From an uncultured Christensenella sp. (lineage in GTDB: Bacteria; Bacillota; Clostridia; Christensenellales; Pumilibacteraceae): a stretch of 64,000 bases of DNA. A program made the translations under genes and the position numbers. Below, in pieces: positions 24,491 to 33,063 of the stretch (within the stretch, counting starts at the first letter, position 1; every line of letters begins with the position of its first letter). Location: NCBI GenBank assembly GCA_949948895.1, contig CATLHE010000007.1, positions 1-64,000 of the forward strand. The letters run 5' to 3'. A model generated the notes under the pieces. That model was not told the DNA's origin, made no database searches, and saw only the letters and a list, made by a program, of their open reading frames with translations.

Positions 24491-26337
24491 AACGCGAGTT
24501 TGTCGAAGACATAGTGGAGAGCGTCAAGCGCGACTTTGACGCGCGCGCCGAGGCGAGACGCCCGTTTGAAACGCAGTGGCGGCTCAATATTAATTTTTAC
24601 ATGGGCGATCAGTACTGCGCGGCGCAGACCAACGGCGACATCACCGACGTGGAACGCGATTATTATTGGCAGGAGCGCGAAGTGTTCAATCACATATCGT
24701 CGCTCGTGGAGACCCGTCAAGCCAAGCTCGCGTCCGTTCGTCCGTCGCTTACCGTTCGTCCGTTCTCGTCCGACGAGTCGGACGTTCGCACAGCGAAAAC
24801 CGCGACCAAGATACTGTCGTCCACTTGCGACAAGCTGGATATGGACGCGGTGCTCGGCGAGGGCACTATGTGGTCGGAACTGACGGGCACGGCGTTCTAC
24901 TACGTAGGTTGGGACGAGGCGGCGGGGCTCAAAATGGACGGCGGCGCGCACGAGGGCGACGTATGCGTTCAGGTCGTTTCGCCGTTTGAGATATACCCCG
25001 ACAGCGTGCTTGTTCAAAACGTAAAGGACTGCCGCTCGATCATAAGAGCGCGCGCGGTGGACGTGGACGAGCTTAAACGCGTTTACGGCAAGACCGTGCG
25101 TCCCGAAGCGTCCGACGTTCTTGCGCTTTCTTCGGTCGCAGTAGGCGGCGGACTGTCTGCGGAGAACGCCGTAGGCAAGCTCGCCGCGAGCGTAAGCGAG
25201 AACAGCGCGGTGCTCATAGAGCGGTACACGCTCCCGACCGACGCCAAACCCGACGGCGAGTACGCGGCGGTAGCAAACGGCGTACTGCTCCGCTACGGTG
25301 CGCTGCCGTTTGCGAACGGAACGGACGGGAAACGCGCTCTGCCGTTTGTCAAGCAGACGGCTTTGGAGTGCGCGGGGCGGTTTTTCGGCGCGTCCATAGT
25401 CGAGCGCGCCATACCCATACAGCGCGCGTATAACGCCGTCAAAAACCGCAAGCACGAGTTTATGAACAGACTGTCCATGGGCGTCATGGCTGTGGAAGAC
25501 GGATCGGTGGACATAGACAATCTCGAGCAGGAAGGTATCTCGCCCGGCAAGATACTCGTTTACAGACAGGGCTCCACGCCGCCGCGCATGATAGACTGCG
25601 GCTCGGTGCCGTCGGCTTTTGACAGCGAGGAAGCTCGGCTTCTCAGCGAGTTCACGCAGGTGAGCGGAGTAAGCGAGATCATGCGCTCATCGCAGGTTGC
25701 GTCGTCCGTAGCGAGCGGCGTCGCCTTGCAGTTGTTGATAGAGCAGGACGATACAAGGCTGTCGCTCTCGGCGGAAAACGTGCGGCAGGCGGCGCGCGAA
25801 GTGGCGAGACAGATCTTGCGGCTGTATAAGCAGTTCGGCTCGGACGCGCGCATCTCGCGCATAGCGGGCACCAACGGCAAAGTCGAACTTATCAGTTGGT
25901 CGGCGTCCGATATATCGAGCGACGACGTGGTTTTCGAGACGAACAACGAGCTTTTGTCCACGCCCGCCATGCGTCAGAACATGATGTTCGAGCTGTACAA
26001 AATGGGCTTGCTGTTCGACTCGGAAGGCAGGATGACGGACACCGCCAAGCACAAGTTTATGGAAGCTTTGGGCTACGGCGGCTGGGATGCCGAGACCGAT
26101 CTCACGAGCGTGCACATAAGCCGCGCCGAAACGGAAAACGCCAAGGATAAGTACGAAGTAGGCGAGTTCGACGATCACGCTCTGCACTTGGACGCGCACC
26201 TCAAATACCTGCTGACCGACTGTCCCGCAGGCAAAAAAGCGGAGCGTCTCAAAGCCCATATAAAACAGCACAAACTGTTTTTGTCCGTTCCCGACGGGAT
26301 AAAAACGGACGAACCTTCGGAACAAAACAAGGAGTAG
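24487..26337 (+). CDS. P22-type phage portal protein
   Basis: 616 residues. The start is an ATG overlapping the previous stop. The N-terminal half has the podovirus portal pattern: W-x-x-N-x-x-FYMGDQY, a DRDYYWQEREVFNHI-like block, RQAKLASVRPSLTVRP, then SPFEIYPDS and a stem helix region (AIPIQRAYNAVKNRKHEFMNRL). The C-terminal third is helical (barrel/crown-like). It would form the dodecameric ring through which DNA enters and leaves. Long-form portals without a fused minor head protein are typical of short-tailed phages. Confidence 0.85.
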   Translation: MKREFVEDIVESVKRDFDARAEARRPFETQWRLNINFYMGDQYCAAQTNGDITDVERDYYWQEREVFNHISSLVETRQAKLASVRPSLTVRPFSSDESDVRTAKTATKILSSTCDKLDMDAVLGEGTMWSELTGTAFYYVGWDEAAGLKMDGGAHEGDVCVQVVSPFEIYPDSVLVQNVKDCRSIIRARAVDVDELKRVYGKTVRPEASDVLALSSVAVGGGLSAENAVGKLAASVSENSAVLIERYTLPTDAKPDGEYAAVANGVLLRYGALPFANGTDGKRALPFVKQTALECAGRFFGASIVERAIPIQRAYNAVKNRKHEFMNRLSMGVMAVEDGSVDIDNLEQEGISPGKILVYRQGSTPPRMIDCGSVPSAFDSEEARLLSEFTQVSGVSEIMRSSQVASSVASGVALQLLIEQDDTRLSLSAENVRQAAREVARQILRLYKQFGSDARISRIAGTNGKVELISWSASDISSDDVVFETNNELLSTPAMRQNMMFELYKMGLLFDSEGRMTDTAKHKFMEALGYGGWDAETDLTSVHISRAETENAKDKYEVGEFDDHALHLDAHLKYLLTDCPAGKKAERLKAHIKQHKLFLSVPDGIKTDEPSEQNKE

Positions 26338-26340
26338 TAT

Positions 26341-27021
26341 ATGAAAAACGACAAGTCCGCCGCAAGCGCGGCGATGAATAAGTTTAAATCGACGGAAGAA
26401 CTGTCCTCGGCGTACGCCGCGCTCGAACGCGAATTTACCAAGCGCTGTCAGCTGGTAAAAGACCTTCAAGCAAAGCTCGCCGCCGCCATGCGATCCGCAT
26501 GTGAGGACGGCTCCGCCAAAGAGCATTGCGCGATAGCCTCATCCGCAGCCGAGAGCGACAAAGAGCCGCCCGCGGCGCGTGAGCCCGTCGCGCCCGATAC
26601 GGAAAAAGTAGTTTGCGATAACGCGTCCGCGCCCGCATGTGCGGTCGTAGACGCCGCCGCAAATGAAAAGGCGTTAGATGAACTTACCGAGAGCATAGAG
26701 GGAACAACCGGCGGCAAACAAGAGCTTGCGATCGCACCGTCGCCCGATATCCCGCCCGTAGCGGCTGTTGAACAAATCGCCGCGGAAAGCGCGGTAAGAG
26801 CAAGCGACGTCCTTGACGAAGTCGCATCGCGCGCCGACGAGCTCTCGGACGCGCTGTCGCTCATTCCGGAAGTTATGGAAGCGTGCATAGCGCGCTACAA
26901 GATGCGTTTGATGGGCATTGGCGGACATCCCGCGCCGCGCGGCGCGGCGGTAGTTGCGCCCGTCAAGCGCCCGAAAACGCTGTCGGACGCCAAGCGTATC
27001 GCGGACGAAATGCTCAAATAA
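26341..27021 (+). CDS. Putative scaffolding protein
   Basis: 226 residues, Ala/Glu/Ser-rich and of low complexity, with an N-terminal coiled-coil (SAYAALEREFTKRCQLVKDL), a long acidic disordered middle and a basic C-terminal helix (KRPKTLSDAKRIADEMLK). The place directly between portal and coat genes and the acidic-middle, basic-C-terminus design fit scaffolding proteins, whose C-terminal basic helix binds coat protein. The sequence itself shows no family motif, so the assignment rests on position and composition. Confidence 0.65.
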   Translation: MKNDKSAASAAMNKFKSTEELSSAYAALEREFTKRCQLVKDLQAKLAAAMRSACEDGSAKEHCAIASSAAESDKEPPAAREPVAPDTEKVVCDNASAPACAVVDAAANEKALDELTESIEGTTGGKQELAIAPSPDIPPVAAVEQIAAESAVRASDVLDEVASRADELSDALSLIPEVMEACIARYKMRLMGIGGHPAPRGAAVVAPVKRPKTLSDAKRIADEMLK

Positions 27022-27234
27022 GGGCAAGACCCATAAAGTACAATGCGCGGCATTATGGAAGTTGCGGCGTAAAAGTTGTTTATACCATCACGCAGGCAAT
27101 AGCGGCGTCAAGTTATGTATTATGACGCGTAGGCAAAAGCGGCGTCAAAGCAATGTCTAACGCCACGTAATTACTCGGGTGCACCCTACAATACTCAAAA
27201 AAGTAAAAACACGATTGTTAAAAAAGGAGAAAAT
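27022..27234. repeat. Cassette intergenic region with degenerate repeat unit
   Basis: No gene. Two near-identical 22-mers (about 27091-27112 and 27129-27150, sharing AGCGGCGTCAA) are followed by TACTCGGGTG and AAACACG at 27174-27211, a degraded copy of the chromosomal TCGGGTG-to-CACACGA unit. The ribosome binding site of the coat gene (AAAGGAG) follows. The repeat copy indicates that the host repeat system has invaded the cassette. Confidence 0.6.
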
Positions 27235-28380
27235 ATGGTTACATTACAGAATGCGGAAAACGCACTTAAATCGGTCTATTTGGGAACGGTGACGGACCTT
27301 CTCAATACGCGCGTCAACCCTTTGCTTTCCAAGATCGAGCAGACCTCTGCCGACGTTTGGGGCAAAGAGATACGCACCGCGGCAAGGTTCGGCATAAACG
27401 GTGGCGTAGGCGCGGGTGACGAGGACGGCGACCTTCCCGACGCGTACGGCAACAACTACTTGCAGTTTGTGTCCACGCTCAAAAACCTCTACGGTCAGAT
27501 CGAGATCTCGGATAAAGCGATACGCGCGTCCGCCGACGGACGCGGTGCGTTTACCGATCTTCTCAACGCCGAGCTCGAAGGGCTGTTGAACGCGTCCAAG
27601 TTCAACCTCGGGCGCATGCTGTACGGCGACGGCTCGGGCAAGCTCTGCACCATGCAGACCAAAGATACCGATGTAGTCTGCGACAATACGCGCAACCTCA
27701 TAGAAGGGCTCGTGGTAGACGTGTACAACGCGTCGGGCAAAAAAGGCACGGCGCGTATAGGCTACGTCGATCGCGCCGCCAAAAAACTGACGCTCGAAGG
27801 TGCGTCCGTCACGCTCGCGGCAGGCGACACGCTGTACGTTCAGGGTTCTAAGGACAAAGAGATCACAGGTATCGGCGCGCTGTTCAACGGCGATTCGATA
27901 TACGGCGTTAAAAAGAGCGCGCACCCGTTCCTCAAGCCGTACACCAAAAACGTAGGCGGCGGCATAGACGAGATAGTCATGCAGGAAGCAATAGACGCGC
28001 TCGAGAACGACGCGGGCTCGACGGTCGATTTCATCGCGTGCTCGCAGGACGCCAAGTACTCGTTTATCGATTACATGTCGTCGTACAAGCGCAATATCGA
28101 TTTCATGGAGCTCGACGGCGGGTTCAAAACGCTTTCTTACAACGGCATGCCGCTCGTGTACGACAGATTCGTTCCCGACGGCAGCATGTACTTGCTCAAT
28201 ACGAAAGCGTTTAAACTCCATCAGCTTTGCGATTGGCGCTTCCTCGAAACCGAAAACGGCAAGATCCTGCGTCAGAACCAAGGCAAGCCGACTTACACGG
28301 CGACGCTCGTCAAGTACTGCGATCTCATCTGCCAAAAGCCCAACGGTCAGGCAATGCTCACGGGCATCACGCGCGCGTGA
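27235..28380 (+). CDS. Phage major capsid protein
   Basis: 381 residues, no Cys-rich or membrane parts. N-terminal helix (TLQNAENALKSVYLGTVTDLL), then KIEQTSADVWGKEIRTAARFG and GGVGAGDEDGDLPDA, a pattern met in HK97-fold coat proteins of Bacillota podo- and siphophages. The beta-rich centre and the C-terminal YTATLVKYCDLICQKPNGQAML end are also typical. Size is right for a HK97-fold coat without a delta domain. Preceded by a strong ribosome binding site, as expected for the most abundant protein of the particle. Confidence 0.82.
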   Translation: MVTLQNAENALKSVYLGTVTDLLNTRVNPLLSKIEQTSADVWGKEIRTAARFGINGGVGAGDEDGDLPDAYGNNYLQFVSTLKNLYGQIEISDKAIRASADGRGAFTDLLNAELEGLLNASKFNLGRMLYGDGSGKLCTMQTKDTDVVCDNTRNLIEGLVVDVYNASGKKGTARIGYVDRAAKKLTLEGASVTLAAGDTLYVQGSKDKEITGIGALFNGDSIYGVKKSAHPFLKPYTKNVGGGIDEIVMQEAIDALENDAGSTVDFIACSQDAKYSFIDYMSSYKRNIDFMELDGGFKTLSYNGMPLVYDRFVPDGSMYLLNTKAFKLHQLCDWRFLETENGKILRQNQGKPTYTATLVKYCDLICQKPNGQAMLTGITRA

Positions 28381-28682
28381 CGGGCAGGGTAATAGAGGAC
28401 GACATGCTCGGCGTGTGCGCGCGGCTAAGATCTATCGATGACGGGTACTTCGTGTTTTTAAACTACAAGACCGGAAAATTCGAGGTGCATAACCGTCACG
28501 ACAGCCCCGGCACGCTGTGTCTCGTCCTGCCGTACGATACGCTCGACGAGCGCACCGTGCGCAAGGTCATGAGTACGCGCGCCGAGCGCGTCGCAGAACT
28601 CGTAGCAAGGCTGGACGCGGAGAACGAACGACTGCGCCGCGACGCGCTGTCTCGCGCCGTAAAAGCCGTAGCAAGCGTCTAG
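28377..28682 (+). CDS. Small conserved-type phage structural protein
   Basis: 101 residues from a GTG overlapping the coat stop (GTGA). Beta-strand-rich N-terminal half (DGYFVFLNYKTGKFEVHNRHD) and a C-terminal coiled-coil (AELVARLDAENERLRRDAL). Proteins with this combination are commonly seen right after coat genes in Bacillota phages, but no function is known to me. A perfect-stem hairpin (28704-28732) separates it from the adaptor gene. Confidence 0.6.
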   Translation: MTGRVIEDDMLGVCARLRSIDDGYFVFLNYKTGKFEVHNRHDSPGTLCLVLPYDTLDERTVRKVMSTRAERVAELVARLDAENERLRRDALSRAVKAVASV

Positions 28683-28703
28683 ATAGGCTGTTCATAGCGC
28701 GCG

Positions 28704-28732
28704 ATATGGGGCGGACAAGGTCTGCCCCGTAT
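28704..28732 (+). terminator. Hairpin between small structural gene and adaptor gene
   Basis: GGGGC-G-GAC / GTC-T-GCCCC with short flanking A-T pairs and only a weak T-rich tail (ATTTC). It could partly terminate or stabilise the coat mRNA, lowering expression of downstream genes. Confidence 0.45.
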
Positions 28733-28766
28733 TTCATAACCGAGCGTGGAGTTATAAGGAGAGATA

Positions 28767-29321
28767 ATGGTTTTAAAGAATATAGTACGCGCGGCGGCGG
28801 AGCTTCTCACCGCGGACGACGTGGTTGCGATACTCGACGGTGAGCCGGATACGGCTATCGACGACGACGAAGTCAAGATATTTATGAAAGCGGCGAATAC
28901 CGCGGTATCCAACGCCGCGACGGACGGGTTTCCGATCGTAAAGACGGAAACGCTCGTTTCGAGCGGGCGCGTTATTGCGCTCGATGCGTTCTCGCGCGCG
29001 CCCGACACGGTGCGAGAGGTGGGGACCGCGACGGGGCGTAAAGTCGCGTTCGCGTTTGATTCGCGCGGCGTGTCCGTGCCCGAGGACGGCGAGTATATTG
29101 TAACGTACACGGCAGAGCCGCTCGAAGCAAAACTCGAAGACGAGGCGGAAACGGGCGCGGGCTGTAACTTTTACATGCTCGCGTTTCTGACCGCGCGCAA
29201 CTACTGCTTGATGACGGGACGCTCGGACGAAGCTCAGGTCTGGGATCAGCTGTATGATTCCGCGCTCGTCAAAAAACGCATAGCCCGTCGCGCTTCGCTT
29301 CCTCCGAGGGCGTGGAGGTAG
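28767..29321 (+). CDS. Head-tail adaptor-like protein (P22 gp4 position)
   Basis: 184 residues, with an N-terminal helical part (AAELLTADDVVAILDG, then KAANTAVSNAATDGF), a beta-rich middle, and a late helical stretch (NFYMLAFLTARNYCLMTGR, then DQLYDSALVK) as in connector/adaptor proteins that dock under the portal. Preceded by AAGGAGAGATA. Its place between coat and the gp10-like gene is that of P22 gp4. No lysozyme motif is seen, unlike P22 gp4. Based on order and size more than on motifs. Confidence 0.6.
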   Translation: MVLKNIVRAAAELLTADDVVAILDGEPDTAIDDDEVKIFMKAANTAVSNAATDGFPIVKTETLVSSGRVIALDAFSRAPDTVREVGTATGRKVAFAFDSRGVSVPEDGEYIVTYTAEPLEAKLEDEAETGAGCNFYMLAFLTARNYCLMTGRSDEAQVWDQLYDSALVKKRIARRASLPPRAWR

Positions 29322-29323
29322 GC

Positions 29324-30715
29324 ATGGCGATGAAAATACCGACAAGCCCGCGCTACCGCAAGCGCGTGGGCGCGTTCCGCGGCGTGGATATAAAGCACGA
29401 CGAGAGCGTTATCGATTTTTCGGTCGCGTCAAAGTGCTATAACTTCGACACGACGAGCGGGAGCTTGCGCGAGGGCTACGGCATAAAGACGCACGAGCGG
29501 GTACCCGACAAGGCGACGCGATACTTCGTATACCGATACTATTCGGAGACGGCGGGCGAGTACGTCGATCAGTATATCTTTCAGGAACCGACGGGCATAC
29601 TGTGGTTTTTCGACACGGTCAAGAACCGCACGCTCCCGCTTTCGGGGTTTGCGTACGCCGCGACGGAAGCTATCAATTACAGGCTCAATTCCAAAGATAC
29701 GCTTCTCCTGTCGAGCGCGGGGCGCGGACTCGTGACCTGGGACGGCAGTAAAGTGCGCGAGCACGCCACGCCCGAGATCTCGTCTATGGCGCTCCATTAC
29801 GAGCGGCTGTTTATAACGAGCCCCACCGAGCCGACGAAAGTCTTTTTCTCGGACGATCTCGATCCGACCAATTGGAACTTCGGTGCGAACGAGGGCGGAT
29901 TTATCGAGCTTTTGGACGAGCGCGGCGCGCTCAACAAAGTTGTGTCGTTTATCAATTATCTGTACATATTCCGAGAGCACGGCATAAGCCGCGTCACTGC
30001 GTCGGGCAGTCAAGACGAGTTTGCCGTGAACAATCTCTTTGTCGCTACGGGCAGGATCTATCCCGAAAGCATAGCCAAGTGCGGGGGAGTTATCGTGTTT
30101 GCCGCGTCCGACGGACTGTACAGATTCGACGGCTACGACTGCTCGAAGATATTGACCAATCTCGACGGGCTCATAGTAGGCGCGCGGCGTGCGTCCGCGT
30201 ACTTCGACGGTAAGTATTATCTTTCGTGCACTATGGATTTTCGCGACGACGAGAAAGTCGGATGCGAAGCCGACGATACGCACGTAAGCAACGGACTTTT
30301 AGTATACGACGTCGCGACGGGCGAGTATTCGATGTCGCGCGGGCTGGATATCGAGTATATGAACGTGTGCACGTTCTGCGGCGAAGACTTTTTGATGGCG
30401 AGAGACGGCGCGCACAGCGGCGTTATAGCGCGCTGCGGCAAGAGATTCGACGCGCCGCTCGAAAAATACTGGCAAAGCCCCGAAAGCGATTTCGGCGCGA
30501 GCGACAAGACAAAAGTGCTTCGCGAAGTGTATACGTATTCGGACGTCGATCATACGGTCGGCGTGCGCGGCAAAAAGAAAAAGACCGTCGAAGTGCGCGC
30601 GGGCATGCGCAGGCTGAGGTTCAACGCGAACGCAAAAACGCTGTCGCTGTCCGTTTCCACAACGGCGGACGAATGCAATATCCGCCCGCCGACGCTCGTA
30701 TATTCGACGTTTTAA
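29324..30715 (+). CDS. Gp10-like beta-propeller tail/stabilisation protein
   Basis: 463 residues, beta-rich throughout. Recurrent features are WFFDTVKNRTLPL, GLVTWDGSKVREH, RLFITSPTEPTKVFFSDDLDPTNW, GGVIVFAASDGLYRFDGYD and NGLLVYDVATGEYS, the last two being propeller-type YRFDG / VYDVATGE blades. The phrase pattern of a viewed value followed by Phe-Ser-Asp-x-x-Asp-Pro-x-x-W is typical of podovirus tail accessory (gp10-type) proteins, which plug the portal below gp4. ATG 29324 is chosen from GGAGG 6 nt upstream. The stop codon lies at the edge of a large structured element. Confidence 0.7.
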   Translation: MAMKIPTSPRYRKRVGAFRGVDIKHDESVIDFSVASKCYNFDTTSGSLREGYGIKTHERVPDKATRYFVYRYYSETAGEYVDQYIFQEPTGILWFFDTVKNRTLPLSGFAYAATEAINYRLNSKDTLLLSSAGRGLVTWDGSKVREHATPEISSMALHYERLFITSPTEPTKVFFSDDLDPTNWNFGANEGGFIELLDERGALNKVVSFINYLYIFREHGISRVTASGSQDEFAVNNLFVATGRIYPESIAKCGGVIVFAASDGLYRFDGYDCSKILTNLDGLIVGARRASAYFDGKYYLSCTMDFRDDEKVGCEADDTHVSNGLLVYDVATGEYSMSRGLDIEYMNVCTFCGEDFLMARDGAHSGVIARCGKRFDAPLEKYWQSPESDFGASDKTKVLREVYTYSDVDHTVGVRGKKKKTVEVRAGMRRLRFNANAKTLSLSVSTTADECNIRPPTLVYSTF

Positions 30716-30979
30716 GTTGAAGCAGATAATCCAAACAAGGTTTTAGCGGCATATACGCGGTGCATTGTCGTTTGTGTATAGCATAAGTATGCACTTCGCG
30801 ATTTTTCCTTGCACTACTTGCTTAAATGCCGCTAAGACTGCTTGCATCTGTGGGCGAGAGATTTTGCCGCAAGACAAGGCAAACGAGTGAAACTGTACTC
30901 TTGCGGTACAGTGAGCGAGTTTAACGCAGTATTGCGGCAAAAGATACGCCCACGGACGTGTGGATTTTTTGCTCAACTT
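30714..30979. other. 266-nt branched inverted-repeat element (structured RNA or MITE candidate)
   Basis: Outer arms 30714-30732 and 30962-30979 pair (AAGTTGA, GCA, AATCC blocks). Arm 1: TTTTAGCGGCAT (30741-30752) with ATGCCGCTAAGA (30826-30837), inner GTGCAT/ATGCAC (30760-30765, 30789-30794). Arm 2: GTGGGCG/CGCCCAC (30850-30856, 30947-30953), TTTTGCCGCAA/TTGCGGCAAAA (30862-30872, 30932-30942), AAAC/GTTT (30881-30884, 30919-30922), a GAGTGA/GAGCGA purine internal loop, then ACTGTAC/GTACAGT (30892-30898, 30906-30912) with a 7-nt loop. No ORF. It fills exactly the gap between the gp10-like stop codon and the next ribosome binding site (AAGGAGG). Confidence 0.65.
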
Positions 30980-30995
30980 AATTAAGGAGGTGAGT

Positions 30996-31343
30996 ATGGA
31001 TAACGCAAAACGCGCGCTGTACGGCGTGGACGAAGCGCTCGGCGAGATCCGCGCGCTCAAAGCGCTTGTCGAGAGCAAGACGAATATTTTTTACGTTGAG
31101 GGCAAGCCGACCGATACTCTGACTACGTTCGGAAAGATCAAAGTCTCCGGTCCCGCCGCGGCGATACTTTTGTGCGATTCTTTGAGCGGCTCGATAATAC
31201 TGAACGGCTTGACGATAGCGGGCGGCAATTCGCCGTACATATTTGTCATACCGAAAGGCGAGGGCGAGCTGACGCTGTCCGGCGTGAGATATACTGCAAA
31301 AGCCTTGTTTTTCGGCGCAATAAAACAAATCGCCGCGCCATAG
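30996..31343 (+). CDS. Unrecognised cassette protein
   Basis: 115 residues, ATG with AAGGAGG 6 nt upstream. The first 30 residues are a charged helix; the rest is beta-like with many Gly/Ser/Thr and hydrophobic alternation (AAAILLCDSLSGSIILNGLTI), like a small beta-helix or fibre fragment. No signal peptide. It lies between the structured element and the first holin gene, where a tail-tip or fibre-like protein might be expected. Function unknown. Confidence 0.6.
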   Translation: MDNAKRALYGVDEALGEIRALKALVESKTNIFYVEGKPTDTLTTFGKIKVSGPAAAILLCDSLSGSIILNGLTIAGGNSPYIFVIPKGEGELTLSGVRYTAKALFFGAIKQIAAP

Positions 31344-31371
31344 TGTGCGGCAAAGGGGGGGGAGAAATAAA

Positions 31372-31659
31372 ATGGAAGAGATCGTTTCTATGATTGTTGC
31401 CAACGGGCTTTGGGCGACGCTGTTCTGCTTTCTTTTGGCTTACGAGCTTAAAGACAGCAGGCGGCGCGAAAGCCGATACAACAAAATAATAGACAGGCTC
31501 GACGAGAAGCTGGGCGTGGTCACGGCGGTCAAAGCCGATACGACGGAGATCAAGTCCGACATGGAGGCTGTGCGCGAGGACACCGAGGATATAAAAACCG
31601 CGGTGTCGCGCAAGAAGCCGAATAAGAGCGGAGGCGCGCCGTGTGCCGCGACCGTTTGA
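31372..31659 (+). CDS. BhlA/UviB family holin-like protein
   Basis: 95 residues: one N-terminal transmembrane helix (EEIVSMIVANGLWATLFCFLLAYELKD), then an amphipathic Arg/Lys/Glu-rich coiled-coil containing RESRYNKIIDRLDEKL. This is the pattern of BhlA/UviB holin-like peptides of Clostridium and Bacillus phages and bacteriocin plasmids. The C-terminal part is longer than in the shortest members. A strong G-rich ribosome binding site precedes it. Overlaps the next small ORF by 19 bp. Confidence 0.82.
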   Translation: MEEIVSMIVANGLWATLFCFLLAYELKDSRRRESRYNKIIDRLDEKLGVVTAVKADTTEIKSDMEAVREDTEDIKTAVSRKKPNKSGGAPCAATV

Positions 31660-31850
31660 CAAACGCGCCGTGCGAAATAGCGGCGAGAGGCATCGAGCGC
31701 GGACGGACGGCGGCGGATGAGAATTTAGATCCGCCGCAACCCGCCGCGCCTGTGCGTAGGCGCAGTGTGCGCGAGATACTCGACGCATACGACGAGCGGC
31801 TCTATAAAAAATATAAGGAGAAGTACGAAAATGGGATACCTACCCGATAA
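31641..31850 (+). CDS. Small basic ORF overlapping holin gene
   Basis: 69 residues from a GTG inside the holin 3' end, ending 20 bp into the next gene. Arg/Lys/Glu-rich, with a C-terminal amphipathic helix (VREILDAYDERLYKKYKEKY). No ribosome binding site stands out. The overlapping layout is typical of phage genes and no other gene covers 31660-31830, but evidence for translation is limited to an open frame with plausible composition. Confidence 0.45.
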   Translation: MCRDRLTNAPCEIAARGIERGRTAADENLDPPQPAAPVRRRSVREILDAYDERLYKKYKEKYENGIPTR

Positions 31851-32718
31851 TTCCGAAGACCGCGACACACTGCTGGACGAGATCGCAAGGCTCGAATCGG
31901 TGGGCGCGGGCGTTGAAAAACCGAAGCTCCCGTCAACTAAGCTCGACGAGATAACGTACGCGCCGCCCACCGACGACGAACTGCGCGCGGAAGCAGAGCG
32001 CGGGCTTTCGGAATACAAAGACAAAGAGATCGAGGCTATAAAAGCGTCGAGCGCCGAAAACGAAAAAGCGCTCGTCGGCAAGCGCGACACGTATAAAGAA
32101 CAGCGCGAAGACGAGCTCGATAAGCTTTCCGCCGCTTACGCTTCCGCTGCGGACGCGGTGGATGCGGACGTTATCAAACGCGGGCTCGCGCGCTCGACGA
32201 TAGCCGTCAATAAAAAAGGCGAGCTGACGAGCGATCATGCAAAAGCCGCGGCGGACGTAGAAAGCTCGTACGGCAAGCTGATTGCGGGGTTGGAAGCGGA
32301 GATATCCGCGACGCAAAGCAAACTGAATACGGCGCTCAACGACTTTAATCTTTCGTATGCCACCAAGCTCGCTCAAAAGATAGACGAGCTCAAAGACGAG
32401 CGCGATAAGCGCGTTGAAGAGGTGACAAAGTACAATAACGACGTGCGCGCCAAGCAAGCGACGCTCGACGCGGACAGGCTCAAAACGGAGAGCTCGCTGT
32501 ACTCGGACGCGCTTTCTCAAAGCTCCAAGCTCGATCTCGACTCGCTGTCCAAAGAAAAGCGCGAGGCTATATATAAATCGGTATACGAAAAAATGGACGC
32601 GTACCTGTCGGGTCTGTCGAAGGACAAGGCAAAGCAAGAACTTCGCAACCACGCGCTGTACCGCGATCATTTATCCGATTACTATTATTATAAGCTTTAC
32701 GATAAGTACGGCAGGTAG
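31831..32718 (+). CDS. Long coiled-coil cassette protein (ejection or needle candidate)
   Basis: 295 residues, start preceded by AAGGAG. Nearly all helical and very charged, with heptad-like repeats (EIEAIKASSAENEKALVGK, then SYGKLIAGLEAEISATQSKL, DELKDERDKRVEEV) and a Tyr-rich end (HLSDYYYYKLYDKYGR). A short ADVIKRGLARST segment breaks the coiled-coil. No membrane helix. In P22-like order, needle and ejection proteins follow gp10; this is the only gene here of suitable size, but lying between two holins it could also be unrelated to the virion. Confidence 0.55.
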   Translation: MGYLPDNSEDRDTLLDEIARLESVGAGVEKPKLPSTKLDEITYAPPTDDELRAEAERGLSEYKDKEIEAIKASSAENEKALVGKRDTYKEQREDELDKLSAAYASAADAVDADVIKRGLARSTIAVNKKGELTSDHAKAAADVESSYGKLIAGLEAEISATQSKLNTALNDFNLSYATKLAQKIDELKDERDKRVEEVTKYNNDVRAKQATLDADRLKTESSLYSDALSQSSKLDLDSLSKEKREAIYKSVYEKMDAYLSGLSKDKAKQELRNHALYRDHLSDYYYYKLYDKYGR

Positions 32719-32752
32719 TCGGTGCGATCGACAATGTAAGGAGGATAAAGGC

Positions 32753-33052
32753 ATGAAAATAAAAGAAAGACTGAAAAACGCAGGGTTTTGGGTAAGCCTT
32801 ATAAGCGCGGTGTTTCTCATCGTCGGCGCTTTCGGAGTGGAAGTCGCAGACGAGACGGTAAGCTCCGTCATAAACGCCGTGTGTTCGGCGCTCGTCGTGT
32901 TCGGTATAATCTCCGATCCCACTGCGGGAAAGGGGTATTTGGACGAAGCAAAGGGCGACGCTCTTATAAGCGGCGAAACGGAGCCCGTAGACGCGCCCGC
33001 CGAAAATGACGACGGCGGTGCGCAGAGCGAAACTTCCGACGGATCGAAATGA
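32753..33052 (+). CDS. Phi LC3 family holin
   Basis: 99 residues starting with the family pattern: a short basic N-terminus (KIKERLKNAGFW), two hydrophobic helices (VSLISAVFLIVGAFGV and SSVINAVCSALVVFGII) around VEVADETV, then SDPTAGKGYLDE, the conserved GIxxDPTxxG end of phi LC3-type holins. An acidic disordered tail of about 30 residues is added. It should make membrane lesions that release endolysin, but no endolysin gene is present in the cassette. Last gene before the terminator. Confidence 0.88.
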   Translation: MKIKERLKNAGFWVSLISAVFLIVGAFGVEVADETVSSVINAVCSALVVFGIISDPTAGKGYLDEAKGDALISGETEPVDAPAENDDGGAQSETSDGSK

Positions 33053-33063
33053 TCGACAGTAAA

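Noticed and set aside
30714..30979. phi29-type packaging RNA
   Set aside because: Terminase and portal here are of P22-like type, which does not use a packaging RNA, and the fold does not correspond; kept only as an unassigned structure.
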